A stretch of 64,000 nt of DNA from JACMNW01 sp043721855 (GTDB lineage: Bacteria; Pseudomonadota; Alphaproteobacteria; Rhodobacterales; Rhodobacteraceae): assembly GCA_043721855.1 (NCBI GenBank), contig JAYSPY010000048.1, positions 1-64,000 of the forward strand. Reading direction: 5' to 3'. Every line of letters starts with the position of its first letter. Positions within the stretch are counted from its first letter, which is position 1. Below are positions 17,461 to 25,784 of this stretch, piece by piece. A program made the translations under genes and the position numbers. The notes below the pieces were generated by a model. The model did not search any database and had not been told where the DNA came from. It saw only the letters and a program-made list of their open reading frames with translations.

Positions 17461-18503
17461 GAATCGGCCTTGTAGCTACGGACATAGCGCGGCCCAAGCG
17501 CGGTGAGGATCTCATACCCGATGGTGCCTGCAAGGTCGGCCAGATCATCAATATCTTGGTGTGGGCCGATCAGGGTAAGATGGTCGGGTGTTTCGCCCAA
17601 GTGGGTAATATCGACGGTGATCAGGTCCATCGACACGCGGCCCACCAGCGGGCAGGGAATGTCGCCATGCCAGAACATCGCGCGGCCAGACAGGCTGCGC
17701 AACAACCCGTCGGCATACCCGCCCGACAGCGTAGCGATGGTGGACGGGCGATGCGCAGTCCAGGCGCCGCCGTAACCCACGGTGGCACCCGCCGCGACCT
17801 CGCGTGTCTGGATCACGGGCAGCGACAGGGTAACAACGGGGGTTGCCGCCACAAAGGGCTGACCGCCAAACAGGCCGATACCGGGGCGGGTCAGATCAAA
17901 ATGGAAGGGCTGGCCCAGCAGAATGCCACCCGTGGCCGCAAGCGAACGTGGCACCTCGATGCCGTCGGTCATAGCGTGGAACTTAGCAAGTTGGGCGGCA
18001 TTCAAGGCGTGGTCGGGCTCATCCGCGCAGGCCAGATGCGACATCAAAAGATGCGGATCGGCGGGCAACACATGCGGGGCCACGGCCTGCCATTCGGCGG
18101 GCTCCAGCCCCAAACGGTGCATGCCTGTGTCCAGTTGCAGCCCGAACGCGTGGGCGGGCAGCGCTTCTAGATGCCGGGTGATCTGGTCAATGGAATTCAG
18201 CATCGGGGTCAGGTCCAGATCGCGGATCAGGCCTGTGTCACCCGCCATATGGCCCGCCAGCACGTTGATCTGTGGGCCGGGGCCAAGGGCCAGGCGCACG
18301 GCCGCCCCTTCTTCGGCGACGGCCACGAAAAAGCGCCGCGCGCCGGCACCTGCCAAGGCCTGTGCGACAGGGCCTGCGCCAAGCCCGTAGCCATCAGCCT
18401 TGACCACAGCGGCGGTTTGCACCGAGCCCAGCGACAATCTGTCAAGGGCCGCCCAATTGGCGGCGATTGCGCCAAGATCAATGGTAAGGGATGCGGTTGA
18501 CAT
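17457..18503 (-). CDS. alr: Alanine racemase
   Basis: 348 aa from ATG 18503. PLP Lys is in AVVKADGYGLGA near residue 35; the second-half catalytic Tyr region is VGYGGAW; VSMDLITVDITH is the C-terminal signature. It supplies D-alanine for peptidoglycan. The gene lies 46 nt after dnaB. Confidence 0.96.
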   Translation of the reverse strand: MSTASLTIDLGAIAANWAALDRLSLGSVQTAAVVKADGYGLGAGPVAQALAGAGARRFFVAVAEEGAAVRLALGPGPQINVLAGHMAGDTGLIRDLDLTPMLNSIDQITRHLEALPAHAFGLQLDTGMHRLGLEPAEWQAVAPHVLPADPHLLMSHLACADEPDHALNAAQLAKFHAMTDGIEVPRSLAATGGILLGQPFHFDLTRPGIGLFGGQPFVAATPVVTLSLPVIQTREVAAGATVGYGGAWTAHRPSTIATLSGGYADGLLRSLSGRAMFWHGDIPCPLVGRVSMDLITVDITHLGETPDHLTLIGPHQDIDDLADLAGTIGYEILTALGPRYVRSYKADS

Positions 18504-18549
18504 GAGCTTTGTGTTGCGCGCCCCTGCGGCGGCGTCAAGGAAAAAGGGT

Positions 18550-20052
18550 TCAGAAGCCCACGTCGCCGGCGCCGCTTTGCCACGGTTTGACCAGATTGCC
18601 AAATCGGGTAAAGCGCCCCTCAAACGACAGTTCCACCGTGCCAATCGGGCCGTGGCGTTGCTTGCCGATGATCACTTCGGCACGGCCATGCACGTTTTCC
18701 ATGATGCTTTGCCACTGCGCCATCTTTTCCAGTTCGTGATCGCCGGGTTTTTCGCGTTCTTTATAGTATTCATCACGGTAGACGAACATCACGACATCGG
18801 CGTCTTGTTCAATCGATCCGGATTCGCGCAGATCAGACAGCTGTGGGCGCTTGTCTTCGCGGGATTCGACCTGGCGTGACAGCTGTGACAGCGCCACCAC
18901 GGGAATGTTCAATTCCTTGGCAATCGCCTTCAAACCTTGCGTGATTTCAGACACTTCCTGCACGCGGTTGTCGTTTTTCGAGGTGCCTTTCAGCAGTTGC
19001 AAATAATCCACGATGATCACATCCAACCCATGCGTGCGCTTCAGGCGGCGGGCCCGGGCGGCGACCTGGCTGATGGGAAGGGCAGGCGTGTCGTCGATGT
19101 ATAACGGGCAGGCTTCCAGCGATTTTGCCGCCTCGACAAAGCGGCGGAATTCGCCTTCGGTCATGTCGCCGCGCCTGATCTGTTCGGACGGCACTTCGGA
19201 CGCTTCCGACAGAATACGCGCGGCGAGTTGTTCCGCGCTCATCTCCAGACTGAAGAAACCGACGACACCGCCGTCAACGGCACCGTCTGACCCATCCTGC
19301 AACCGTCCCCGCTTGTAGGCTTTGGCGATGTTGAACGCGATGTTGGTGGCAAGTGAGGTTTTGCCCATCGATGGCCGCCCGGCGATGATCAGCAAATCGG
19401 ACGGGTGCAGACCGCCAAGCTTTTTATCCAGATCAATCAGCCCGGTCGAAATGCCTGCCAGCCCGCCATCGCGCTGATAGGCGGCATTGGCCATGTTGAC
19501 TGCGTCTGTTACCGCCTTGAGAAAGCTTTGAAAACCGCGCTCCGAATGGCCCTGTTCGCCCAGTTTGTAAAGCCGCTGTTCGGCCTCGATGATCTGTTCG
19601 CGCGGTTCACTTTCGACCAGCACTTTTGCGGCTTTGGCGGCGATATCGCGGCCAAGGTCTATCAGTTCGCGGCGCACGGCCAGATCGTAGATCATTTGCG
19701 CATAATCGCGGGCGGCAAAGGCGGAAATCGCAGCACCGGCAAGACGGGCAAGGTAAGCGGGCCCCCCAAGTTCGCGCAGGCCAGCGTCATCCTCAAGAAA
19801 GGCTTTCAAAGTCACGGGCGAGGCGAGGGCGTTTTTCTGGATGCGGGCGGCGGCAATCTCGAAGATGCGTTGATGAACGGGGTCGAAAAAGTGCTCCGCC
19901 CGCACCAGCGATGCGATGCGATCATAGATGTCATTATTGGTCAGGATCGCGCCCAGAAGCTGTTGTTCAGCTTCGATGTTATGAGGCAGGGATTCGGTTT
20001 CCATAGCCGAAGTTGCAGGCAACATTGGCCTGAACGCTGTAATCTCTGTCAT
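18550..20052 (-). CDS. dnaB: Replicative DNA helicase DnaB
   Basis: 500 aa. The N-terminal domain begins PHNIEAEQQLLGAIL. The RecA-like domain has Walker A AGRPSMGKTS, the loop RLKRTHGLDVIIVDYLQLL, and the SQLSRQVESR motif. It is the hexameric replication-fork helicase. ATG 20052 was kept; ATG at residue 17 is possible. A perfect TATAAT and a one-mismatch DnaA box lie upstream. Confidence 0.97.
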   Translation of the reverse strand: MTEITAFRPMLPATSAMETESLPHNIEAEQQLLGAILTNNDIYDRIASLVRAEHFFDPVHQRIFEIAAARIQKNALASPVTLKAFLEDDAGLRELGGPAYLARLAGAAISAFAARDYAQMIYDLAVRRELIDLGRDIAAKAAKVLVESEPREQIIEAEQRLYKLGEQGHSERGFQSFLKAVTDAVNMANAAYQRDGGLAGISTGLIDLDKKLGGLHPSDLLIIAGRPSMGKTSLATNIAFNIAKAYKRGRLQDGSDGAVDGGVVGFFSLEMSAEQLAARILSEASEVPSEQIRRGDMTEGEFRRFVEAAKSLEACPLYIDDTPALPISQVAARARRLKRTHGLDVIIVDYLQLLKGTSKNDNRVQEVSEITQGLKAIAKELNIPVVALSQLSRQVESREDKRPQLSDLRESGSIEQDADVVMFVYRDEYYKEREKPGDHELEKMAQWQSIMENVHGRAEVIIGKQRHGPIGTVELSFEGRFTRFGNLVKPWQSGAGDVGF

Positions 20053-20121
20053 CTTTGCCCCCGCAATGTCTTACCCCCGTGATGCGCGATTTTGGACCTC
20101 GTGCGCAAGGTCTGATAAGAC

Positions 20122-20130
20122 TGTGGATAG
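20122..20130 (-). promoter_or_regulatory. DnaA-box-like site upstream of dnaB
   Basis: On the minus strand this reads CTATCCACA, one mismatch from the consensus TTATCCACA. It lies ~70 nt upstream of the dnaB start, downstream of the candidate -10 element. Confidence 0.4.
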
Positions 20131-20146
20131 GTTTCTGTGAAGGCGA

Positions 20147-20152
20147 ATTATA
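20147..20152 (-). promoter_or_regulatory. Candidate -10 element of the dnaB promoter
   Basis: A perfect TATAAT on the minus strand, ~95 nt upstream of dnaB. I see no good -35 hexamer at 16-18 nt spacing, so assignment is tentative. Confidence 0.35.
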
Positions 20153-20247
20153 GCAGAAATAATTCACCGGCGCTACTGCCTATAGTAAGTTGGCAGAGGA
20201 AAGCCACTGCAGGTTGATCCCTGCTGACGCCGGATTGCATTTGATAC

Positions 20248-20261
20248 ATAGTGATCACTAT
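20248..20261. promoter_or_regulatory. AT-rich perfect palindrome between pyrE end and dnaB promoter
   Basis: ATAGTGA-TCACTAT is a 14-bp perfect palindrome, with a further CTATACTATAAAA just to its right. It could bind a dimeric regulator. No function is known to me. Confidence 0.35.
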
Positions 20262-20291
20262 ACTATAAAATCGTCGTTTGCGGCTTTCCGC

Positions 20292-20972
20292 TTATGGCGC
20301 TTTGCGGGCGTCTTGCCAGGTGCGGGGCGCGGTCAGGAACGCTTCTACTTCGGTCAAGGTGCCAGCATCAAAGCTGCCTTGCAATCTCGCTTCTGCCAGC
20401 ACATCCCACCAGGTGCACAGATGATGCAGGGCGACACCGTGATCTGCCAAGCGCTGCTTGGTTTCCGGAAAAATATCGTAATAAAAGATCACCGCCGTGT
20501 GCGCACAGGTCGCACCAGTTTCGCGGATGGCATCGACAAAGCTGAGCTTGGACCCGCCATCAGTGGTCAGATCTTCGACCAGCAACACACGTTGACCGGG
20601 GGTCATGTCGCCTTCAATGCGGGCATTGCGGCCGTAGCCTTTGGGTTTTTTGCGCACGTAGGTCATCGGCAGCGCCATGCGTTCGGCGATCAGTGCTGCG
20701 AAGGGAATGCCCGCGGTCTCGCCGCCCGCGATGTTATCAAACGCCTCGAACCCGGCGTCGCGCATCACTGTTATGGCCAGAAAATCCATCAACACCGACC
20801 GGATGCGCGGGTGGCTGATCAATTTGCGGCAATCGATGTAGGCAGGCGATGGCAGGCCGGATGCCAGCGTGAACGGGGTGGCTGCGTTGAAGTGCACGGC
20901 CCTGATCTCTAACAGCGCGCGGGCGGTCAGGCGGGCGATTTCGGACCTGGGGGGAAACGCGCTGGGGATCAT
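20292..20972 (-). CDS. pyrE: Orotate phosphoribosyltransferase
   Basis: 226 aa. The PRPP-binding motif VLLVEDLTTDGGSK and the flexible loop RKKPKGYGRNARIEG are present. It converts orotate + PRPP to OMP in pyrimidine synthesis. It lies 108 nt downstream of pyrC on the same strand, with a repeat copy between. Confidence 0.96.
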   Translation of the reverse strand: MIPSAFPPRSEIARLTARALLEIRAVHFNAATPFTLASGLPSPAYIDCRKLISHPRIRSVLMDFLAITVMRDAGFEAFDNIAGGETAGIPFAALIAERMALPMTYVRKKPKGYGRNARIEGDMTPGQRVLLVEDLTTDGGSKLSFVDAIRETGATCAHTAVIFYYDIFPETKQRLADHGVALHHLCTWWDVLAEARLQGSFDAGTLTEVEAFLTAPRTWQDARKAP

Positions 20973-21048
20973 CTGGGTGCTTTCTGTTTGCGACTTCTTT
21001 TTCGTCTAAATACTCCCGCGCGGCGCGCATCAGCTGTTGCAGCGGAAG

Positions 21049-21080
21049 CCTCCGGCGGGGATATTTTAACCAGGATGAAA
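21049..21080 (+). repeat. Intergenic GGGATATTT repeat, copy E
   Basis: CCTCCGGCGGGGATATTT and TAACCAGGATGAAA, in the pyrC-pyrE gap and abutting the pyrC stop codon. A related inverted fragment (TCTAAATACTCCCGCGCGG) lies at about 21005. Confidence 0.65.
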
Positions 21081-22121
21081 TTACGTCTCGACATGCCAGT
21101 GGATGGGATAGCCGGGATCGAAGACGGTGACCGGGCCTGCTTCGGTCAGGATTTTTTCGGGCCAGGTGGCGGGTGCGGCTTTGACCAGGGTGATGTAAGT
21201 TCCGTTTGGCGGCAGGCCGTAGAAGGCGGCGCCGTTCAGGCTGGTGAAGGCTTCGAGGTGGTGCAGGGCGTTTTCTTGCTCAAACACATGCGCAAGGATT
21301 GGAATGCTATTGGTGGCAGTGAAACAGCCGGCACAGCCACAGGCATGTTCCTTCAGCGCGTCAACATGCGGGGCGGAATCGGTGCCAAGAAAGAATCGCG
21401 CCTCGCCGGATGCGGCGGCTTGGCGCAGGGCTTGGCGGTGCGATTCGCGTTTGGCGACGGGCAGGCAGTAGTAATGCGGGCGGATGCCACCGGCGAGGAT
21501 GTGGTTGCGGTTCAAAATCAAGTGATGGGTGGTGATGGTGGCGGCAAGATCCGGGCCACCACTGCGCGCGTAGGCCACACCTTCAGATGTGGTGATGTGT
21601 TCCATGATCACGCGCAGGCCGGGGGTTTTGCGACGGATCGGGTCCAGGACACGGTCGATGAAGACGGCTTCGCGGTCAAAGATATCAACGTCCGAGTCCG
21701 TGACTTCGCCGTGCACGCACAAAGGCAGGCCGATGGCGGCCATTGTTTCCAAAACTTCACGAATGGCGTCGAAGTTTTGCACCCCGGACTGCGAATTGGT
21801 GGTGGCCCCGGCGGGGTACAGCTTTACCGCCTTCACAAGGCCAGAAGCGTGGGCGGCGGCGACATCGGCGGGATCGGTGCTTTGCGTCAGATACAGCGTC
21901 ATCAGCGGTTCAAATCGGGTTCCTTCGGGCAGCGCGGCCAGAATGCGGTCGCGGTAGGCAAGCGCTTGCGCGGCCGTCACCACCGGGGGCACGAGGTTGG
22001 GCATGATGATGGCCCGGGCAAAGTGGCGGGTGGTTTCCGGCAATATGCCCTTGAGCATCGCCCCGTCGCGCAGGTGCAGGTGCATATCGTCCGGGCGGCG
22101 AAGGGTGAGGCGCTGGTTCAT
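21081..22121 (-). CDS. pyrC: Dihydroorotase
   Basis: 346 aa from ATG 22121, the start giving the expected N-terminus MNQRLTLRRPDDMHLHLRDG. The metal-binding HxH is at residues 14/16, and the carboxylated Lys is probably in VKAVKLYPAGATTNS. It closes carbamoyl-aspartate to dihydroorotate. The longer frame to 22238 adds an unlikely Pro/Arg-rich leader. Confidence 0.96.
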   Translation of the reverse strand: MNQRLTLRRPDDMHLHLRDGAMLKGILPETTRHFARAIIMPNLVPPVVTAAQALAYRDRILAALPEGTRFEPLMTLYLTQSTDPADVAAAHASGLVKAVKLYPAGATTNSQSGVQNFDAIREVLETMAAIGLPLCVHGEVTDSDVDIFDREAVFIDRVLDPIRRKTPGLRVIMEHITTSEGVAYARSGGPDLAATITTHHLILNRNHILAGGIRPHYYCLPVAKRESHRQALRQAAASGEARFFLGTDSAPHVDALKEHACGCAGCFTATNSIPILAHVFEQENALHHLEAFTSLNGAAFYGLPPNGTYITLVKAAPATWPEKILTEAGPVTVFDPGYPIHWHVET

Positions 22122-22666
22122 GACAGTCGGGTAGCGCAAAGCGGGGCGCGTTTCTAGGGGGATACGGCACGGGGGTAAGGAGGACTGGTCGCCTGGTGCG
22201 CGGTCGCTGTGATTGGCTGACACCAAACTGCGTGCCATGACAGGATTTCAAAGTGCAGTTATGGCCAGAGCAATCTGACAATCGCCAGCTTTCGCGCAAA
22301 ATGTTGATTGTGACAAGGCGCAGCTGCAGCTGAATATCACATTTTTGCGCGCAGCCAAGCGTGGTGGGCTGCCTACACCAACCTTAACACGGCCTCTGCG
22401 GCAGCGCAGGGGGCGGTGAAAGCGGTTGATACAGCGCTGCCCGCCGCCAGGCAGGGTGCTTGCACCAGTTTACGCAATGGGCAGAGGGCATGGATGAAAG
22501 ATCGTGACGCCTCGTGTAGGACTTACAGCTATTTGTCACATGGCGGATCGAAAGGGCCGCTGATCCGCGGCTATTGTATGGCACGGGTCACCGAAACCCG
22601 GCCCGAAGCTTCGTAGATGCCAGGCCAACAAGGTGCATGGGTGCTTCATCGCGGATGACGACTGCT
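22122..22666. other. 545-bp gene-poor region with several inverted repeats
   Basis: No convincing protein gene, tRNA or known RNA was recognised between pyrC and the next gene; short open frames on both strands lack RBS or domain signals. The stretch holds an 11-12-bp interrupted inverted repeat (GCGCAAAATGT at 22294-22304, ACATTTTTGCGC at 22339-22350), GCAGCC/GGCTGC at 22351-22372, and GGCAGCGC/GCGCTGCC at 22400-22441. It could hold a structured RNA, gene remnants or the pyrC promoter region. Confidence 0.4.
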
Positions 22667-23623
22667 TCAGGATTTGCGGCGCTCTGCCTCCAGCGCCACC
22701 AGACGGCCGCGGAACGCAGGCGCGTTCAGGCGGCGGGTGACATTGTTGCAGATTTTGAATTCTCGGTTGGGGTGTTTGGTGGCATTTGCCAACCCCAACA
22801 GGGTTTTCAGATAAGGCACATGGTTGCGGCGTGCGCGCCAGAGGCGGGAAAAAGATTTGGGCGACAGGGTGCCTGCGGCGGCGGCCTCGATCATCTGAGG
22901 CAGGGCAGCCATTTGGCCAAGGGCCAGTTCGACCTGATCTTTCAGATAGCGTGCGTGCAGCGGTGTGATCCATGGCCGCGCAAACAAGGCGGCATGCATG
23001 GCATCGGGGGCATGGTCGGGATCGTAGACCACAAACACCTGACCCGCACCTTCGGTCATGTCGGGCGCATAGCCGTAGCGGGAATTGAAATCCAACCGGC
23101 GATGCGCCATATCGCGTTTGTCCCAGGCCACGCGGGCCGGGTCCAGCGTGGCGCGCGGGCAGATGGCCAGCACGGTCGCACCGGGGGCCGTGACGGAAAA
23201 CGCGCAAGCGGCGTAACCGCCCATTCCTGCGCCGTAAAACACCACTGTGTCGAAGTCTTCAAAGAAAGCGTCGTCAACCTGGCGGTCAAAAAAGCGGTAT
23301 ACGGCAGGGTCGCGATACCATGTGTCGCCGTCTGCGATGATGCACAGGTGCGACCAGCCGTGTTTGCGCGCAAGGCCGTCGCCCGAAGGCAGTTGGTTGG
23401 CATTGGCGCGGATGGCGTCAACGGTTTCGAACGTCACCAGCAGGGTCGGACTTTCGTCGATGAAATAGGCCCAATGTTTTGCGCCAAGTGTTTGAAAATA
23501 GCCAGCTTCTTCGCCAATATCATCTATGGTTTGCAGCCAGCTTGCCCGGTCTGTGGCACCTGATGCGTCAATGGCGGAGGGTGCACAATCGGCGGTTGTG
23601 AGTTCTGTCGGCGCGTCTGACAT
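22667..23623 (-). CDS. Alpha/beta-hydrolase-like protein lacking the catalytic Ser (glycan-block pseudo-hydrolase)
   Basis: 318 aa from ATG 23623. Residues ~45-300 are homologous to the C-terminal third of the 28265 protein: shared blocks are LLVTFE(T/N), GDTWYRD versus GWTWYRD, VVFYGAxMGGYAACAF, TLD, SRYG and YDP...DA.H...F. The nucleophile-elbow reads GAGMGG here against GASMGG there, and the His-containing GHRLGSSLHQMG becomes DQVELALGQMA, so both likely catalytic residues are lost. No PAPS-reductase motif is visible, although I recall relatives being labelled so. It lies near glycosyltransferases, so a sugar- or acyl-binding role is possible; function unknown. Confidence 0.75.
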   Translation of the reverse strand: MSDAPTELTTADCAPSAIDASGATDRASWLQTIDDIGEEAGYFQTLGAKHWAYFIDESPTLLVTFETVDAIRANANQLPSGDGLARKHGWSHLCIIADGDTWYRDPAVYRFFDRQVDDAFFEDFDTVVFYGAGMGGYAACAFSVTAPGATVLAICPRATLDPARVAWDKRDMAHRRLDFNSRYGYAPDMTEGAGQVFVVYDPDHAPDAMHAALFARPWITPLHARYLKDQVELALGQMAALPQMIEAAAAGTLSPKSFSRLWRARRNHVPYLKTLLGLANATKHPNREFKICNNVTRRLNAPAFRGRLVALEAERRKS

Positions 23624-23790
23624 TTTACCTGACTCTGGCCGAAGCCTAACCAATAATAAACAATCTCCAGCTTAGTTTTCACCTGCCAACATGCCATTGC
23701 AAGGGCTCAAACCTGCAATTCGCGGAATCGTTGTGGACAGTTTCTAAAAATCGTCTTGGGCAAGGCATGTGGGGGCGCGGTAGCTGTGAT

Positions 23791-24825
23791 CTAGACCGCA
23801 GCCTGTGGTGAATGTTGCCAGATCATTCGTGCCTGATCAGGCGACAATGCGCGTGACGGCGGGGTTAGCAGCAACTTCCCGAACAATGCGCGCCAAGGCT
23901 CGTCTTGCATCAGGGTGGCGAATCGTGCGTGCCGCCATTTGACCGCGTTTTGGTGCAAGGCCAGAAGTGCCGGGTCGGATTTGAGGTGATCAATCATGGG
24001 TTGTGTGGCGGCGTCGAGTTTCAGAATGCTGGTATCATCGGCATCGCTGAAATTACGCTCTACCCAATAGCCCATGTCGAAGGCCGAGGCGTCACGGTTG
24101 GCGCGGCCGCGATCGCATTTGACCAGGTAGCTTTGCATCGCACCAAGCGCATAGTGGTTCAACTGCGCCAAGTGGAAATTGTCGGTGCCGAGCGGTGACA
24201 TCACGCGGGACGCGTGAAAAGCGGCGGGCAAGGCGCGGCCCGATCCATCAAACCAATGCGCGTCTTTCAGGCGGGCTTTGTCTGCGCCACGCGGGCGGTG
24301 CACACCGAATTTGGTGTAGGCGCCGCTGACCTTGAACAGGGTTTTGAACAGCGAGGCCCGCCAAGGCCAATGCAGGATGGCGGGGGCGGCGCGGGTAAAG
24401 ATGTGGCGGATGGGCGTATCGGTAAAAGCGATGACGCCTGCATTGCCGAACATGCGCCATGTCAGAGGGATGGCGGTGGCCTGCGGCAGGGCGGCCAAAA
24501 GGTCGGGGATACGGTGCGCGCCGGTGTGGATGTTGACGAATTCGTCTATGTCGATGGCCATGGCCCAATCGGCGGTGGCGAACAGCGGGTGGGTGCTGGC
24601 GGTTTTAAGCGCAGCCCATTGCGGGCCTTGGGGATGGGGGGCAGGATTGCGGGCGTGGGTCAGTTGGCCCATATCGGCCAGACGGTCCAGCATGGTATCG
24701 ATGCCGTCATCACAATCGTTGGAAAACACCAGAAAATCGGTAAAGCCCACGGCGCGGTGATGCGCCAGCCATTCCAGCAGGTAGGCGCCCTCGTTGCGGA
24801 CGGTCAGGACGGCAAGGATGCGCAT
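23791..24825 (-). CDS. Glycosyltransferase family 2-type protein (Glyco_tranf_2_4 / GT92-like)
   Basis: 344 aa from ATG 24825, with GGAGG 7 nt upstream. The N-terminus AVLTVRNEGAYLLEWLAHHR and the following VFSNDCDDG are the family's nucleotide-sugar motifs; the DxD is in WAMAIDIDEFVN. It overlaps the upstream glycosyltransferase by 22 nt. It probably adds a sugar to a surface polysaccharide or lipid; donor and acceptor unknown. Confidence 0.88.
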   Translation of the reverse strand: MRILAVLTVRNEGAYLLEWLAHHRAVGFTDFLVFSNDCDDGIDTMLDRLADMGQLTHARNPAPHPQGPQWAALKTASTHPLFATADWAMAIDIDEFVNIHTGAHRIPDLLAALPQATAIPLTWRMFGNAGVIAFTDTPIRHIFTRAAPAILHWPWRASLFKTLFKVSGAYTKFGVHRPRGADKARLKDAHWFDGSGRALPAAFHASRVMSPLGTDNFHLAQLNHYALGAMQSYLVKCDRGRANRDASAFDMGYWVERNFSDADDTSILKLDAATQPMIDHLKSDPALLALHQNAVKWRHARFATLMQDEPWRALFGKLLLTPPSRALSPDQARMIWQHSPQAAV

Positions 24826-25784
24826 TCGGCCTCCTCCATCGCGGCGATCATGGCTTGGAAATCGGGGCGGGATTTGAGATCGGTTATGGTGCGGCGGTGC
24901 CAGTTGACAGCGCGGCCGTGCAGCATGTTCAGACGTTTGTCGGCGCGCAGGGTAGCAAGCCATGTGGCGGTTGCATCATCATAGCGCCGCGCGGTCAGGC
25001 TCGGGTCCACCGCAATGTCATTGCGACGCCAGTATTCATATTCCATCAACTTGTTGACGTGATTCACTTTTCCCCGGTCGCGCTTGACCAAAAAGCTATC
25101 GCGCGAGCGCACGCAGTAATGGTTCACTTGCGCAAAGCGGTAATCGGCCTGCACATGCTGGGCCTGCGGCAGCGGAATGCGCGGGGTCGCGTTGGGCAGT
25201 TCCAGCCGCAAAGCGCGTTCCTTGATGGGTTTGATGATCGGCATATGGACGCCGATGCGTTCAAGGGCTGCCAGCGTTTTGCCGCCCCGGAAGATGGATT
25301 TTGGGAAGGCACCGTGCATCGCGTCTGGTGCGGGCATGGGGTTGGCGCGTTGGAATTGTTGGGTGACGGGGGTATCGGTATATTCGGTTATGCCATCGGA
25401 TCCAAAGGTGCGCCATGGCACGGCGATCACCTCGGTGCGCACGGAGGCTGCGTTGATCAGGGCGCTTACGGTGCCATCGCCGAGAGAGATCGTTAAAAAT
25501 TCATCAGCGTCGCAGACGTAGATCCAATCGGCCTGTTGCACCTCGGGGTAGGTGCGGGCTTGGCGCAATGCCCCACGTTGGATCGACGCGCCGGGTTTAT
25601 AGGTGGTGGCATGGTGGCGCAGGATGCCCATTTTCTGCATCCTTAGCGCCATATCCGTGGTGGGATCGGTGCAATCATTGGTGCAAAGCACGATGTCATC
25701 AAAACCAAGCGCTTTGTGATGGGCCACCCATTCCAGCAAGAACGCGCCTTCGTTTTTCATCGTGGTGATGACGGTTGTTTTCAT
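24804..25784 (-). CDS. Glycosyltransferase family 2-type protein (Glyco_tranf_2_4 / GT92-like)
   Basis: 326 aa. It begins MKTTVITTMKNEGAFLLEWV, has LCTNDCTDPT and DxD in VCDADEFLT, and shares the late motif SFLVKRDRGKVNHV with the 25781 gene. Its ATG overlaps that gene's TGA (ATGA), and its 3' end overlaps the next glycosyltransferase, so the three are one translationally coupled unit. Confidence 0.9.
   Translation of the reverse strand: MKTTVITTMKNEGAFLLEWVAHHKALGFDDIVLCTNDCTDPTTDMALRMQKMGILRHHATTYKPGASIQRGALRQARTYPEVQQADWIYVCDADEFLTISLGDGTVSALINAASVRTEVIAVPWRTFGSDGITEYTDTPVTQQFQRANPMPAPDAMHGAFPKSIFRGGKTLAALERIGVHMPIIKPIKERALRLELPNATPRIPLPQAQHVQADYRFAQVNHYCVRSRDSFLVKRDRGKVNHVNKLMEYEYWRRNDIAVDPSLTARRYDDATATWLATLRADKRLNMLHGRAVNWHRRTITDLKSRPDFQAMIAAMEEAECASLPS

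Noticed and set aside
22416..22616. Small 66-codon genes on either strand in the pyrC-glycan gap
   Set aside because: No RBS, no hydrophobic or domain pattern, and overlapping frames of equal length on both strands.
22384..22616. tRNA, SRP RNA, tmRNA or RNase P RNA in the gene-poor gap
   Set aside because: I found no T-loop GTTCNANNC, no CCA-adjacent acceptor stem, and none of the conserved cores of these RNAs.
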